From positions 4,759 through 47,974 of the forward strand of contig DTUY01000275.1 of the NCBI GenBank assembly GCA_012963885.1: a DNA stretch of 43,216 nt. Direction: 5' to 3'. Shown one piece after another: positions 16,606-25,314 of the stretch. This stretch comes from Candidatus Poribacteria bacterium. Its GTDB lineage: Bacteria > Poribacteria > WGA-4E > UBA9662. The notes under the pieces are model-generated. The model did not search any database. It was not told the DNA's origin and saw nothing but the letters and a program-made list of their open reading frames with translations. Numbering within the stretch: position 1 is the first letter of the stretch; the number at the start of each line of letters is the position of its first letter. A program made the position numbers and the translations under genes.

Positions 16606-17832
16606 TTATTGTGTAACCTCATAGTCTTTTAGGGCTTCCATAGATTCTGGAGTTCCTAGTTTTTTTAAGGCTTCTGCTGCTGATTGTCGGATCTTGAAAC
16701 CTTCATCATCCGACGCTCTTATTAGGAAAACCTGACGATAAGCTTGGATAGCTTCCTCCAGTTTCTCTTGACCAATATAGACATGTCCCAGATTTAGATA
16801 CGCTTCAGCATTCGAGGGATTGAGTTCTATTGCTCTCTGAATCAATTCGATAGCGAGGTCAAGATTTCCCTGCTGTCTATACACATCTCCCAGATTATTA
16901 CATGCATCGGCATCATCAGAGTTGAGTTTGATAGCTTCCTCATAGGCCTGAATGGCTTCATCAAGTTTTCCTTGATCAGCATAGACTACACCTAAATTAT
17001 AATATAAATTAGCATCATCAGAGTTGAGTTTGATAGCTTCCTCATAGGCCTGAATGGCTTCTTCTAATTTTCCTTGCTGATATGATTCATTCCCCTGATT
17101 AAAATATGCCATCTTTAGATTGTCATATGCGTTAGTATCCTCAGGATTGAGTTCAACAGCCTTCTCGTAAGCCTGAATAGCTTCCTCTAGATTGCCTTGA
17201 TCGACATAGACTAATCCCAAATTGTAATATGCATTGATGTAATCAGGATCGAGTTCGATGGCTCTTAGATAAGCTTTTCTGGCTTCTTCTAACTGGTTTT
17301 GACTGCGATAGGTAATACCTAGATTATTATACGCGGAAACGTAATCAGGATTGAGTTCGATAGCTTTCATATAAGCTTGTACCGCTTCCTCTAATTGGTC
17401 TTGGTTGCGGTAGACATTACCCAGATTATTGTACACATCAGCGTCCTCAGGATTAAGTTCGATAGCTTTCTGGTAGGCCTGTATAGCCTCTTTAAATCTT
17501 CCTTGCTCTTTTAGCGTAACTCCTAAGTTATTGTATGCATCGATGTAATTAGGATTGAGTTTGACAGCTTCTTGATAAGCTTGTGTGGCTTCCGCCAACT
17601 CTTCTTGGTAACGATAAGCATTACCCAAACCATAATAGGAATCAGCATCATCAGGATTAAGTTTAATAGCTTCCTGATACGCTTGTACAATTTCTTCCAA
17701 CTTATCTTGATCAGTATGCAAATTATCTTGTTGAAGGATGTCTGAAATGTCAAGATCAAAAGTGTCAGAATCTTGTTGAAGGATGTCTGAAATGTCAAGA
17801 TCAAAGGTATCAGAATCAGGATTGTCTTTCAT
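16606..17832 (-). CDS. TPR-repeat protein with C-terminal HEAT-like tail
   Basis: About ten 34-residue tetratricopeptide repeats fill residues 45-375, each reading close to LEEAIQAYQEAIELNPDDA-x-x-YNNLG. A short tail (FKIRQSAAEALKKLG) resembles a single HEAT repeat. There is no signal peptide or membrane helix, so it is probably a cytoplasmic scaffold. I chose the ATG at 17832 because AGGAGGG lies directly upstream; an ATG at 17883 has none. The N-terminus holds two exact copies of DSDTFDLDISDILQQ. The repeats are unusually similar at DNA level, which indicates recent internal duplication. The partner is unknown. Confidence 0.88.
   Translation of the reverse strand: MKDNPDSDTFDLDISDILQQDSDTFDLDISDILQQDNLHTDQDKLEEIVQAYQEAIKLNPDDADSYYGLGNAYRYQEELAEATQAYQEAVKLNPNYIDAYNNLGVTLKEQGRFKEAIQAYQKAIELNPEDADVYNNLGNVYRNQDQLEEAVQAYMKAIELNPDYVSAYNNLGITYRSQNQLEEARKAYLRAIELDPDYINAYYNLGLVYVDQGNLEEAIQAYEKAVELNPEDTNAYDNLKMAYFNQGNESYQQGKLEEAIQAYEEAIKLNSDDANLYYNLGVVYADQGKLDEAIQAYEEAIKLNSDDADACNNLGDVYRQQGNLDLAIELIQRAIELNPSNAEAYLNLGHVYIGQEKLEEAIQAYRQVFLIRASDDEGFKIRQSAAEALKKLGTPESMEALKDYEVTQ
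16910..17061. repeat. 50-bp direct repeat within the TPR gene
   Basis: Positions 16910-16959 and 17012-17061 are identical over 50 bases, with a 102-bp period equal to one 34-residue TPR. Neighbouring TPR units are clearly more diverged, so this unit was duplicated or converted recently. Confidence 0.85.
17725..17814. repeat. 45-bp tandem duplication at the TPR gene N-terminus
   Basis: Two adjacent 45-bp units (17725-17769 and 17770-17814) differ at only a couple of bases and encode two copies of an acidic 15-residue block, DSDTFDLDISDILQQ. The frame is kept. Confidence 0.85.
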
Positions 17833-18264
17833 GGGGCCCTCCTGTTTTTTTGTTACGGAGTGAAGACTAACTTTGGGAGCCATTTGTTGTTACTATTGCT
17901 CTGGTTTCATCTTAATATGAAATCTGCCGAATCCCAATTGTACTACAGAAGAAAAATAAGAAGTTACTTATATCAGCAATTGGTTATCTATCAGGTAGTG
18001 ATTGCAAGTGAGGTTACACACTATAGCAAGTTAGGATTTTTTTATTCGCCACTCAACTTGAACTGCCAAATCACTGACTGCTCCAGCTAACAGTAGTTTC
18101 AACTGGTCCGCTTAAATACTTCAGAAAAATTAAAACTCTAAATTACTTGGAAGAGAAATGGGGGAAACGAGTATTAATTCTGCGAATTAATCTTTATACG
18201 TCTCCCTTAAATTGCGAGCATAGGTATATGTATTCTAAGTCTTTTCAGAGAAGTATTAAGCTAC
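17833..18264. other. Gene-free stretch upstream of the TPR gene
   Basis: This 432-bp stretch separates the TPR gene start from the end of the Re-citrate synthase-like gene; both genes are leftward. Short open frames here have no ribosome binding site or recognisable product. It should carry the TPR promoter, but I found no convincing -35/-10 pair. Confidence 0.6.
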
Positions 18265-19665
18265 CTATGATGCTTTGGTTGTAGTATCCGGTATGTTTCG
18301 CTGAGCGTAATAGTCAGGGAGATGTTCCTTCACCAAGGTTTCCATCTCGTCCTGAGAGATGGAGGTAATGCGGCCGTCTTCGTATTGGTCCATAACCCAA
18401 CGCGCAATTTTAACCAGTTTCAGTTTTCCAAGACGATCTTCCCTCTTTAATCCAAGATAATCGTTTACCCAATGAACGACGCCATCTATGCCGGATTTGT
18501 CCGTGATACCTACTGCATGTGGGCGGTTTAATACCTTGTTAGTGTCGAAAATATTGTAAATACGTTCGTCCTTGTTAAGTCCATCGGCGTGGATTCCGGC
18601 TCGTGTTACGTTAAAGTCGCGCCCAACAAAAGGATAGTTACTTGGAATATCAAAACCAACTTCATATCTGAAGTATTCTGCTATCTCTGAGATCACGCCA
18701 GGATCCATTCCGTTAGTTGTTCCTTTCAATCCGCTGTACTCAATAACAGCTCCTTCCAAAGGTGGATTCCCAGTTCGCTCACCATACCCTAGCAGCGTGC
18801 AGTTGACAAAATCACAACCGTAAAGCCAACATGTCGCCCCGTTGATGTGAACCTTATGGAAGTCGTTATGACCATGCCACTCTAAACGGTCTGGCGGACA
18901 TCCACATTCATGATTCATGATATAGACCAACTTGGGAATACTACGCGGAAGTTTAGTTCCGGGGAAACTGATACCAAAGCCCATAGTATCGCATAGACGG
19001 ATCTTCGGCTTTAGATGTTCTGGGACTTGCTCACCCAGTTCCATTAACCGTTGAACATAGGGCACAACAAATCCATAAATGTCCGCACGCGTTAAGTCTT
19101 CTAGATGTAGACGAGGCCGAATACCATTTTCAATTGCCTGCCCGGCCATGTGCACATAGAAGTCGAGCGCTTTACGTCGGTCCATCTTCAGTTTGTGAAA
19201 AATGTGGTAATCAGAAGAAGACGTCAACATCCCCGTTTCCGATAATTGCATATCCTTGACTAACTTGAAATCTCCTTCGTGAGCACGAATCCAGCCGGTG
19301 ATTTCCGGGAATTTGTGTCCGAGTTCCCGACAGCGGTCCACCGCTTCCCGATCTTTATTGGTATACAGAAAGAATTCGCTTTGGCGGATAATACCATTTG
19401 GACCGCTCATCTTGGACAGCAAATTGTAGAGATCCACAATTTGCTGAACAGTGTAAGGGGGACGCGCTTGCTGACCATCGCGGAAAGTAGTATCGGTGAT
19501 TAACCATTCACGTTTCAGCGCTTCCTGCGGATCAAACTCGATCACTTCGCCATTTATTTCCTCATATATCTTACTGTCGAAGGCTATCCGAGGAACATCT
19601 TTATGAGGAAATAGGTCCTCTAAAAGATTCGGCTCTTCAACTTCAACGATGTCTCGACGATTCAT
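18265..19665 (-). CDS. Re-type citrate synthase / homocitrate-isopropylmalate synthase-like protein
   Basis: This DRE-TIM metallolyase condenses acetyl-CoA with a 2-oxo acid. The 466-residue protein has WLITDTTFRDGQQARPPYT with the catalytic Arg-Asp pair, the HLEDLTRADIYGFV region, and the metal-binding HxH in LEWHGHNDFHKV. LGYGERTGNPPLEG, FVGRDFNVTRAGIHADG and the short C-terminal domain match the Re-citrate synthases of Clostridium kluyveri and Dehalococcoides better than LeuA, whose regulatory domain is missing. Re-citrate synthase makes citrate from oxaloacetate with opposite stereochemistry; homocitrate synthase remains possible. The ATG at 19665 has AGGAG upstream, while a TTG at 19674 is too close to it. 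Confidence 0.78.
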   Translation of the reverse strand: MNRRDIVEVEEPNLLEDLFPHKDVPRIAFDSKIYEEINGEVIEFDPQEALKREWLITDTTFRDGQQARPPYTVQQIVDLYNLLSKMSGPNGIIRQSEFFLYTNKDREAVDRCRELGHKFPEITGWIRAHEGDFKLVKDMQLSETGMLTSSSDYHIFHKLKMDRRKALDFYVHMAGQAIENGIRPRLHLEDLTRADIYGFVVPYVQRLMELGEQVPEHLKPKIRLCDTMGFGISFPGTKLPRSIPKLVYIMNHECGCPPDRLEWHGHNDFHKVHINGATCWLYGCDFVNCTLLGYGERTGNPPLEGAVIEYSGLKGTTNGMDPGVISEIAEYFRYEVGFDIPSNYPFVGRDFNVTRAGIHADGLNKDERIYNIFDTNKVLNRPHAVGITDKSGIDGVVHWVNDYLGLKREDRLGKLKLVKIARWVMDQYEDGRITSISQDEMETLVKEHLPDYYAQRNIPDTTTKAS

Positions 19666-19801
19666 AATTTTCAAGTCTCCTATCCTAGAATTCTAAACAA
19701 GATTAAACACCATGCAAGATTAGGAAGTTCCTAAATCGCATATGATAAAACCTTAGAATCTTCTATTACTTAACAACGCCTGCAACTAGTCGAGCTATGT
19801 T

Positions 19802-20059
19802 TTAATCATGTTGATCAGCTACAACTTTGGCGATGTATTCTACTGCTTCTCCTACTGAAGAAACAGATAAGGCTTCCTCTTCATCCATTTCAATTTCAAA
19901 TTCTTCCTCAAAACCGGCAACTAACTCAACTGACTGCAACGACTCTGCTCCTAAATCGGAAGCAAAATCAGACTCATTCTTGATTTGAGAAGGTTCGATA
20001 TTGAGAATCATTGTGGTCACATTGATGATTCTATCGCGGATTTCCTCATTACTAAGCAT
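19802..20059 (-). CDS. Acyl carrier protein
   Basis: The 85-residue, very acidic helical protein carries the phosphopantetheine attachment site in DLGAESLQSVELVAGFEEEF; the Ser in ESL takes the place of the usual DSL Ser. AAAGGAG precedes the ATG. No fab or polyketide genes lie nearby. It sits between the GlmU-like gene and the Re-citrate synthase-like gene, 20 bp downstream of the former. It could serve general fatty-acid synthesis or an acyl-sugar step such as lipid A type acylation of glucosamine. The context is unusual, so acpP as a name would be premature. Confidence 0.88.
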   Translation of the reverse strand: MLSNEEIRDRIINVTTMILNIEPSQIKNESDFASDLGAESLQSVELVAGFEEEFEIEMDEEEALSVSSVGEAVEYIAKVVADQHD

Positions 20060-20079
20060 AGTTTCTTAAACTCCTTTTT

Positions 20080-21351
20080 CTAATTACTAAGAATTTGACG
20101 ACGGGATTTCTTGACAGCTTCTTGACGTTCGTCTTTTGTTAATCCGTAGGCATGAGTTAGCATGTATCTGTCTGCTTCAGTAAGGGTGACTTTTCTACGA
20201 CCCATCGCCGTCTCAGCAGTTTGGAGAAGCTTTCTTAAACCGAACCCTTTAAAGGTTTTACCATTAGCGAACAGGCAAAAAGAGGGCACTGTCTTGGGCA
20301 GAATCTCGCTTCCTCCGAGGATATTGGTCATCATTCCAACGATTGAACCGGTATTAAATAGTGTCCCAATACTTGTCTTGGTATGGTCACCAATAAAGCT
20401 CCCTACTTTAGTATCATTGGTGTTGATAAGCTGACCATTTAGTTTAACTTCTACAGCCGAATAGTCGTTTTTTAAATCACTATTAGTGGTCAAAGCACCC
20501 AAATTAACCCATTCGCCAACGTAAGCATGCCCCAAGAAACCATCATGGTACTTGTTTGAGTAGCCGTGGATGATGGATTCTTCCACTTCGCCGCCAACAC
20601 GGCAGACTGGGCCGATGCTGCATCCTTCACGAATCTTGCCGCCGACGATCTGTGTATCCTGACCCAAAAAGCAAGGCCCTTCAATGCGCGAGTGTGGAAA
20701 GATCGTTACTCCGTCTTCGATGATAATTGGTCCACCGGTAGAGTCGAGCACCACCATCGGATGAATAACTGCCTTGGATGCAACGAACACTTGAGACTCA
20801 TCTCCATATACGCAAGACAAGTCATGCATTTCACCATGTACACCAGTCCGTCCCAGGATCTGAAAGTCAGCAACTAAAGCTTCAGAGTTATGATGAACAA
20901 TATTCCAACAGTATGAGACCAACTCCTCTTCGACTGTTCTCTGAGGAAGAACCTCGAGAACCGCATTCAGGAACTCATCCAGGTCTCGTCCGAGATATTT
21001 CCGGACTGTTTCCTGCTGCGCACGTACATAGACGATTGAGTCTTCTTTTACCCCAATTTCTTCAGGTCCTTCAGCTGTAATTTGGGTATTCATGCACAGC
21101 CATCTGCCATTGGCGAGGAACAGGTCATCATCCAAAATTTGAAGATTATTGACCGGGGCATTCCCAACTTTGGTTTGAAAGGTATTAGTCAGGTAGTCAC
21201 GTGTGAAGTAGGCAACGTCAAGATCGGAGAAGCTACGACGCAGTTTTTCCGATAAAGAAGTTGCTCCACACCGAAGTTCAAAGACTGGTCGAACCAAAGA
21301 AAGGGGATAAAAGTTCTCATAGGTAGAGTCCTCGTAGATAACCAGTTTCAT
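20080..21351 (-). CDS. Alternative GlmU-type sugar-phosphate nucleotidyltransferase/acetyltransferase
   Basis: The 423-residue protein matches the alternative bacterial GlmU family best known from Bacteroidetes. It starts MKLVIYEDSTYENFYPLSLV with RPVFELRCGATSL next, has a degenerate N-terminal nucleotidyltransferase half, and a C-terminal left-handed beta helix with hexapeptide turns (IIEDGVTIFPHSRIEGP, IGPVCRVGGEV, GHAYVGEWVNLGALTTNSDL). Such enzymes probably make UDP-GlcNAc from glucosamine-1-phosphate. Location next to nagB, which acts on glucosamine-6-phosphate, supports an amino-sugar role. Substrate identity is inferred from the family. A classical glmU may exist elsewhere. Confidence 0.8.
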   Translation of the reverse strand: MKLVIYEDSTYENFYPLSLVRPVFELRCGATSLSEKLRRSFSDLDVAYFTRDYLTNTFQTKVGNAPVNNLQILDDDLFLANGRWLCMNTQITAEGPEEIGVKEDSIVYVRAQQETVRKYLGRDLDEFLNAVLEVLPQRTVEEELVSYCWNIVHHNSEALVADFQILGRTGVHGEMHDLSCVYGDESQVFVASKAVIHPMVVLDSTGGPIIIEDGVTIFPHSRIEGPCFLGQDTQIVGGKIREGCSIGPVCRVGGEVEESIIHGYSNKYHDGFLGHAYVGEWVNLGALTTNSDLKNDYSAVEVKLNGQLINTNDTKVGSFIGDHTKTSIGTLFNTGSIVGMMTNILGGSEILPKTVPSFCLFANGKTFKGFGLRKLLQTAETAMGRRKVTLTEADRYMLTHAYGLTKDERQEAVKKSRRQILSN

Positions 21352-21416
21352 TTTTTTATTTCCATAGTTAGTAAATTATTTCCCTAAGTGGGTGAGGACG
21401 GGAATGTACCAGTCAC

Positions 21417-22157
21417 TTAGTCCCATTCGAGTTGTAGGTTTACGGCGGCGTCTTCGGTAATGACCCAAGTAGCATCCGGATGCATCTGTAGGGAACTGGC
21501 AGGTATCGTAGCGGTAATAGGGCCTTCAATGGACTTAGCAATTGTCTCTGCTTTATTCGATCCACTAGCTAAAAGCATAATTTTTCGGGCATCAAGAATG
21601 GTTCCGATTCCCATGGTAATTGCTTCGGTAGGAACATCTTCTTTTCGTTCAAAAAACCTAGAGTTATCGGAGATCGTGTTTTCTGTTAGTCTGACCTTTC
21701 GGGTTCGGGATGCCAGTGAGGATCCTGGTTCATTGAAACCAATATGTCCGTTAGTACCAATACCAAGCACTTGGTAATCAATACCTCCGATACCACAAAT
21801 TGCCTTTTCATAATCTTTTCCCACTTCTTCAATATTTTCTGAGAGGCCGTTGGGAACAAAAGTACTGTCTTTGTTGATATTTATGTGATCGAAAAACTCC
21901 TGATTCATGAAATAGCGATAACTTTGATCGTGGGTTGCTTCTAATCCAACGTACTCATCCAAATTGAAAGTAACGGTAGTTGAAAAATCAGGACCTGTTT
22001 CTTGGTTGCGACGGATTAATTCTTGGTAAAGTGGTATGGGAGTGCTTCCTGTAGCTAGCCCTAATACGTATGGTGTCTTATTTTTCATATCCGTCTCAAT
22101 AAGATCTGCAGCTACTTGACCCATATGGTTTTTATCAGAAACTATAATTACCTTCAT
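21417..22157 (-). CDS. nagB: Glucosamine-6-phosphate deaminase
   Basis: NagB converts glucosamine-6-phosphate to fructose-6-phosphate and ammonia. The 246-residue protein shows VLGLATGSTPIPLYQEL for phosphate binding, the catalytic Asp in FNLDEYVGL, and LGIGTNGHIGFNEPGSS with the catalytic Asp/His/Glu set. TEAITMGIGTILDARKI follows. It lacks the C-terminal extension with the allosteric GlcNAc-6-phosphate site of the Escherichia coli enzyme, as in Bacillus-type NagB. It is first in a leftward group with the GlmU-like gene and acp, behind a consensus promoter. Confidence 0.95.
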   Translation of the reverse strand: MKVIIVSDKNHMGQVAADLIETDMKNKTPYVLGLATGSTPIPLYQELIRRNQETGPDFSTTVTFNLDEYVGLEATHDQSYRYFMNQEFFDHININKDSTFVPNGLSENIEEVGKDYEKAICGIGGIDYQVLGIGTNGHIGFNEPGSSLASRTRKVRLTENTISDNSRFFERKEDVPTEAITMGIGTILDARKIMLLASGSNKAETIAKSIEGPITATIPASSLQMHPDATWVITEDAAVNLQLEWD

Positions 22158-22678
22158 ATTTAATTACCTAAGGGGATTCTAAAAATCTGAGGAAATGTTC
22201 ATATTACCAGTACATGTCCCTATCTAATATCAAAATATCCTCCAGCACTATGGGAATTTTTCGGAACCCGGTAGGATATCGGATTATTACCGTAATCTAC
22301 TAAAGATTTATAGGGTAGCTGTTGTGGGCCCCTTCTTAAAGCTAAATTATATTTACTTCCTACTGGGGTTGTCAAGAAGTATGGTTAACTTCATCGGCCA
22401 TCGACATTACAAAGTTAAGTTTAGAGCGTGAAAAGCTATGCGAGGTTACCTTGCACTGCGTCTCTAAGAATTGAAGCGTTCCTAATGAGTTCTGCGATTT
22501 TTGAAGTAGATAATTTGGTGAACATGAAGGATATTATTAGGTTTTTTTACTCTTTCCCCATTGCCTTTTAATCTGGTTGGGACTTCAACGTAGGCTCTAA
22601 CTCGTCCAGAACTGTTTAGGATCTTAATACCTTGTATTTACAACTAGAGGTACTCTGAAGAGGTGTAGTTTAGTAATG
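22158..22678. other. Leader of nagB and gene-free DNA
   Basis: The 521-bp gap between two leftward genes holds the nagB promoter and a roughly 180-base leader (22158-22338). The remaining part (22376-22678) has no recognisable frame, repeat or RNA. It marks the boundary between the dense core and the accessory region. Confidence 0.5.
22346..22375 (-). promoter_or_regulatory. Consensus sigma70 promoter upstream of nagB
   Basis: Leftward TTGACA (22375-22370) and TATAAT (22351-22346) both match the consensus exactly with an 18-base spacer. The likely start near 22338 gives a leader of about 180 bases before the nagB ATG. I see no known riboswitch in that leader. Confidence 0.75.
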
Positions 22679-23569
22679 TTAGGCTTGTAACAGGCAATTT
22701 TTCAGGAATTTCCCGCTTCGAGTCAAGCCCTCCAGCCGTCGATCGCCGCTAAAAACCGGATCTTCGTGTTCAATCACTACTGGACATTCAATCTGCCGCT
22801 CGTGACACATGGCCAACAATTTCTGCCAATCGAAATGGGCGAAACCAGGTAGGCGATAGCGTCCCCAGTGTCCCCAGCCACTAGAACTTCGGCGGAATAT
22901 GCCATCGTGTTTAACTCGACTGTCGAAAATTTCAGTATCCTTAGCATGAATAATATGTACACGATCGGCAAACTCGTTAAGTGCTGCATGGGCGTCAATC
23001 TTCTGCCAGATCAGATGGGATGGATCGAGTTCCAACCCCATGACTGATGAGGGCACAGCCTCAAACATCAGGCCCCAGATTTCTGGTGTAACAGCCAGAC
23101 TAGCGCCGTCGCCGAAGGGGCCACTACGCCGGTCACCCGGCCAATTCTCAAATGCGACTTTGATCCCTTTACTTTCGGCTAAATCAGCTACAGGTGAGTA
23201 GATCTCTTTGTAGCGGGCAACATTGCCCTCCAGACTGATTTCCGGATCATAACCTAAAGGTCCTGCACCAGCCATGATGGCATTATCCATTACCTTACAA
23301 ACATCCATGATTTGGCCTAGTCGACCAAGTTCACCAGTAAGGTCATCTTTACTGGTTCGAATCGATGGCCACTGAATTAGGAATGAGGAAACGGTTAATC
23401 CGTTTTCACGCAATAGATTAAGTGCGCCTAAGCGTGCAGCTTGCGCCTGATCGGTATCCCCAGTCCACTCCATCGGTGGGCCGGAAATTTCAAGGCAGTT
23501 GAACGATGGATCAGCACTAGCAAACCTAACAATTTCTTGGCTGTAATTTGTCAAAAACCCCAGTTTCAT
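22679..23569 (-). CDS. Sugar phosphate isomerase/epimerase family protein (xylose isomerase-like TIM barrel)
   Basis: The 296-residue protein has AP-endonuclease-2/xylose-isomerase-type TIM-barrel metal-site motifs in order: a Glu in KVAFENWPGDRR, Asp and His in MGLELDPSHLIW, His in VHIIHAKDTEIF, and Glu in CPVVIEHEDPVF. Family members isomerise or epimerise sugars and inositol derivatives, or act in small-molecule catabolism; the substrate is not readable. The ATG at 23569 has AAAGGAG upstream, better than an earlier start at 23599. A hydrolase remnant lies immediately upstream. Confidence 0.85.
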   Translation of the reverse strand: MKLGFLTNYSQEIVRFASADPSFNCLEISGPPMEWTGDTDQAQAARLGALNLLRENGLTVSSFLIQWPSIRTSKDDLTGELGRLGQIMDVCKVMDNAIMAGAGPLGYDPEISLEGNVARYKEIYSPVADLAESKGIKVAFENWPGDRRSGPFGDGASLAVTPEIWGLMFEAVPSSVMGLELDPSHLIWQKIDAHAALNEFADRVHIIHAKDTEIFDSRVKHDGIFRRSSSGWGHWGRYRLPGFAHFDWQKLLAMCHERQIECPVVIEHEDPVFSGDRRLEGLTRSGKFLKNCLLQA

Positions 23570-23631
23570 GATTGACTCCTTTAAAATTGCATTCGACATA
23601 TTATGGCGAATGACTAATCCTCAGATAGATA

Positions 23632-23868
23632 CTAGTTGAGGCATTTGACCATCTCTGAAATGTAGTTCGTCCCCTGGCTTTGGGTTTCCAAGATGTCAGG
23701 TCCATGACCTGCTTTGGGAATACGTAGGAACTTAATATTAACGCCTGCTTGACCAAGTGCTTCCGTGAACCTCTCCAGTTGCGAAATAAGAACCACCTCA
23801 TCAATTTCTCCATGGATCAGCAGAAAAGGCGGATCGTTAGCTATAAATGGGAGAGGCTTCTACGACCC
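23632..23868 (-). pseudogene. C-terminal remnant of an alpha/beta hydrolase
   Basis: Leftward translation gives the end of a dienelactone-hydrolase or carboxylesterase-like enzyme: NDPPFLLIHGEIDEVV with the catalytic-Asp strand and turn, SQLERFTEALGQAGVNIKF, then the catalytic His in IPKAGHGPDILE and a normal stop at 23632. Upstream the frame ends at a stop near 23868, and no nucleophile motif (GxSxG) is found before the next gene at 24007. Only about a quarter of the enzyme is left. Confidence 0.7.
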
Positions 23869-24006
23869 ACTTGTATTCGATCGACTTGGGGTCGGTTTGA
23901 TGGTCAATACGTATTCCTAAGAACAGCGAACAGGTACTCCGGTCTGGTATGTTAAGTATGGTCCGAACATAAGTGGACTCGATAGTGATATGCAAGGGAT
24001 CCCGCG

Positions 24007-25236
24007 TCAATATGTGTTTGCTAGTGCGTTTGCCACTTTATTGATGGCTGTGGCCATATCGTTGATATCGGATACGTCCATGTGTTCGTGGATTCCCATT
24101 ACAGCTACCGTGCCAAGTCCATGAACAGCATTGGGTACTAATTCTGGACCATAATGATACTGGCGCGAGACGTAGGGACTGTTAAATGGGAAACCGCTGT
24201 TTCCATAGGTTTTCCCCTTGGTCAGAAATCCGCCGCGCATGTAGATTGGGTCTTTGATGTAATGAGGTGACACCGGAACACCTTCAGCGGTGACGGCACG
24301 ACAGAACTCCCCTGCATCATGTTTAGTAATGTGGAAGATATAATTCCACCAAGATACTTCCCTATCTTGTGGCAGAGGCACAGTTTCGATCCCTGGTGCC
24401 TCTGCGATCTGATTGGTGAGTCGTTTGCCCAGTGTCGCACGACGTTCGACTACTGATCGGACTTTTTCCAGTTGGGCAATACCAACGGCACCTTGCATTT
24501 CGGTCATTCGGTAGTTTGGGGCTAAAAAGGCATGATCGCGATCGCCCATATACTGATAGTCCCAGCCTTTATCGGAAAACAACTTGAGTCGGATATAAGT
24601 GTCTTCATCATTGGTGATGGTAAACCCACCATCACCAGTGGTCATATGTTTGGACTGCTGAAGGCTGAAACAGCCCATGTGACCGAATGTACCGGCATAG
24701 CGACCTTTGTATTTGGTAGCGTGAGTTTGACTACAATCTTCGATCAAGATCAAATTGTATTTTTCGGCAATTTTGATAACCTGGTCGATTTCACAAGGAT
24801 GACCGAAAAGGTGTACCAAGACGATGGCACGGGTTCGGTCGGTAATGTTGGCTTCTATGGAGTCTGGTATCATGTTCAGCGATAGAGGATCGACATCGGC
24901 AAAAACGGGCACCGCATTCTGTATTAGGATTGGCATTACACTACCGGGATCAGTAATAGGGGCAGTGATGATCTCGTCACCTGGTTCGGGGTCAACAACG
25001 CCAATTGCTGTGTGAATGGCTGCTGTCCCACTGGTCGAGGCCTGGGCATGATTTGTGCCGTAAAAAGTGGCAACTCGCTGTTCAAATTCTTTGACAAAGG
25101 TGCCACTTTTGCCAAACAAGTTTTGGCTCCGTACGGCCTGCAAGAGCAATTCTTCCTCTCTTTTTCCAAACGGCGTCCGTCTGGGAAACGGAGTGTGTCG
25201 CACTTTTTCTCCACCATTAATGGCTAGTGTTGTCAT
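24007..25236 (-). CDS. DegT/DnrJ/EryC1/StrS family aminotransferase
   Basis: This PLP-dependent enzyme family transfers amino groups to keto-sugars or related cyclic compounds. The 409-residue protein has the aldehyde-binding loop TSGTAAIHTAIG (about 68-79), the Asp that pairs with the pyridine nitrogen in IEDCSQTHATKYKG (D167), and the Schiff-base Lys in SLQQSKHMTTGDGGF (K196). NYRMTEMQGAVGIAQLEK and a C-terminal substrate domain complete it. All catalytic residues are kept. It could modify a nucleotide sugar or aminocyclitol; no sugar nucleotide genes are adjacent. The ATG has no obvious Shine-Dalgarno site. It is transcribed divergently from the ceramidase-like gene. Confidence 0.9.
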   Translation of the reverse strand: MTTLAINGGEKVRHTPFPRRTPFGKREEELLLQAVRSQNLFGKSGTFVKEFEQRVATFYGTNHAQASTSGTAAIHTAIGVVDPEPGDEIITAPITDPGSVMPILIQNAVPVFADVDPLSLNMIPDSIEANITDRTRAIVLVHLFGHPCEIDQVIKIAEKYNLILIEDCSQTHATKYKGRYAGTFGHMGCFSLQQSKHMTTGDGGFTITNDEDTYIRLKLFSDKGWDYQYMGDRDHAFLAPNYRMTEMQGAVGIAQLEKVRSVVERRATLGKRLTNQIAEAPGIETVPLPQDREVSWWNYIFHITKHDAGEFCRAVTAEGVPVSPHYIKDPIYMRGGFLTKGKTYGNSGFPFNSPYVSRQYHYGPELVPNAVHGLGTVAVMGIHEHMDVSDINDMATAINKVANALANTY

Positions 25237-25314
25237 GACTGTACCAAAGTTGAGTTTTTCTTATTCTACCAGATATTATCAGATAGGACAATTATCTATA
25301 GAAGAAGGTTAATA

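Noticed and set aside
17860..18090. A 76-codon plus-strand frame between the TPR and Re-citrate synthase-like genes
   Set aside because: No Shine-Dalgarno site, overlaps the TPR start region, and gives a product with no recognisable pattern.
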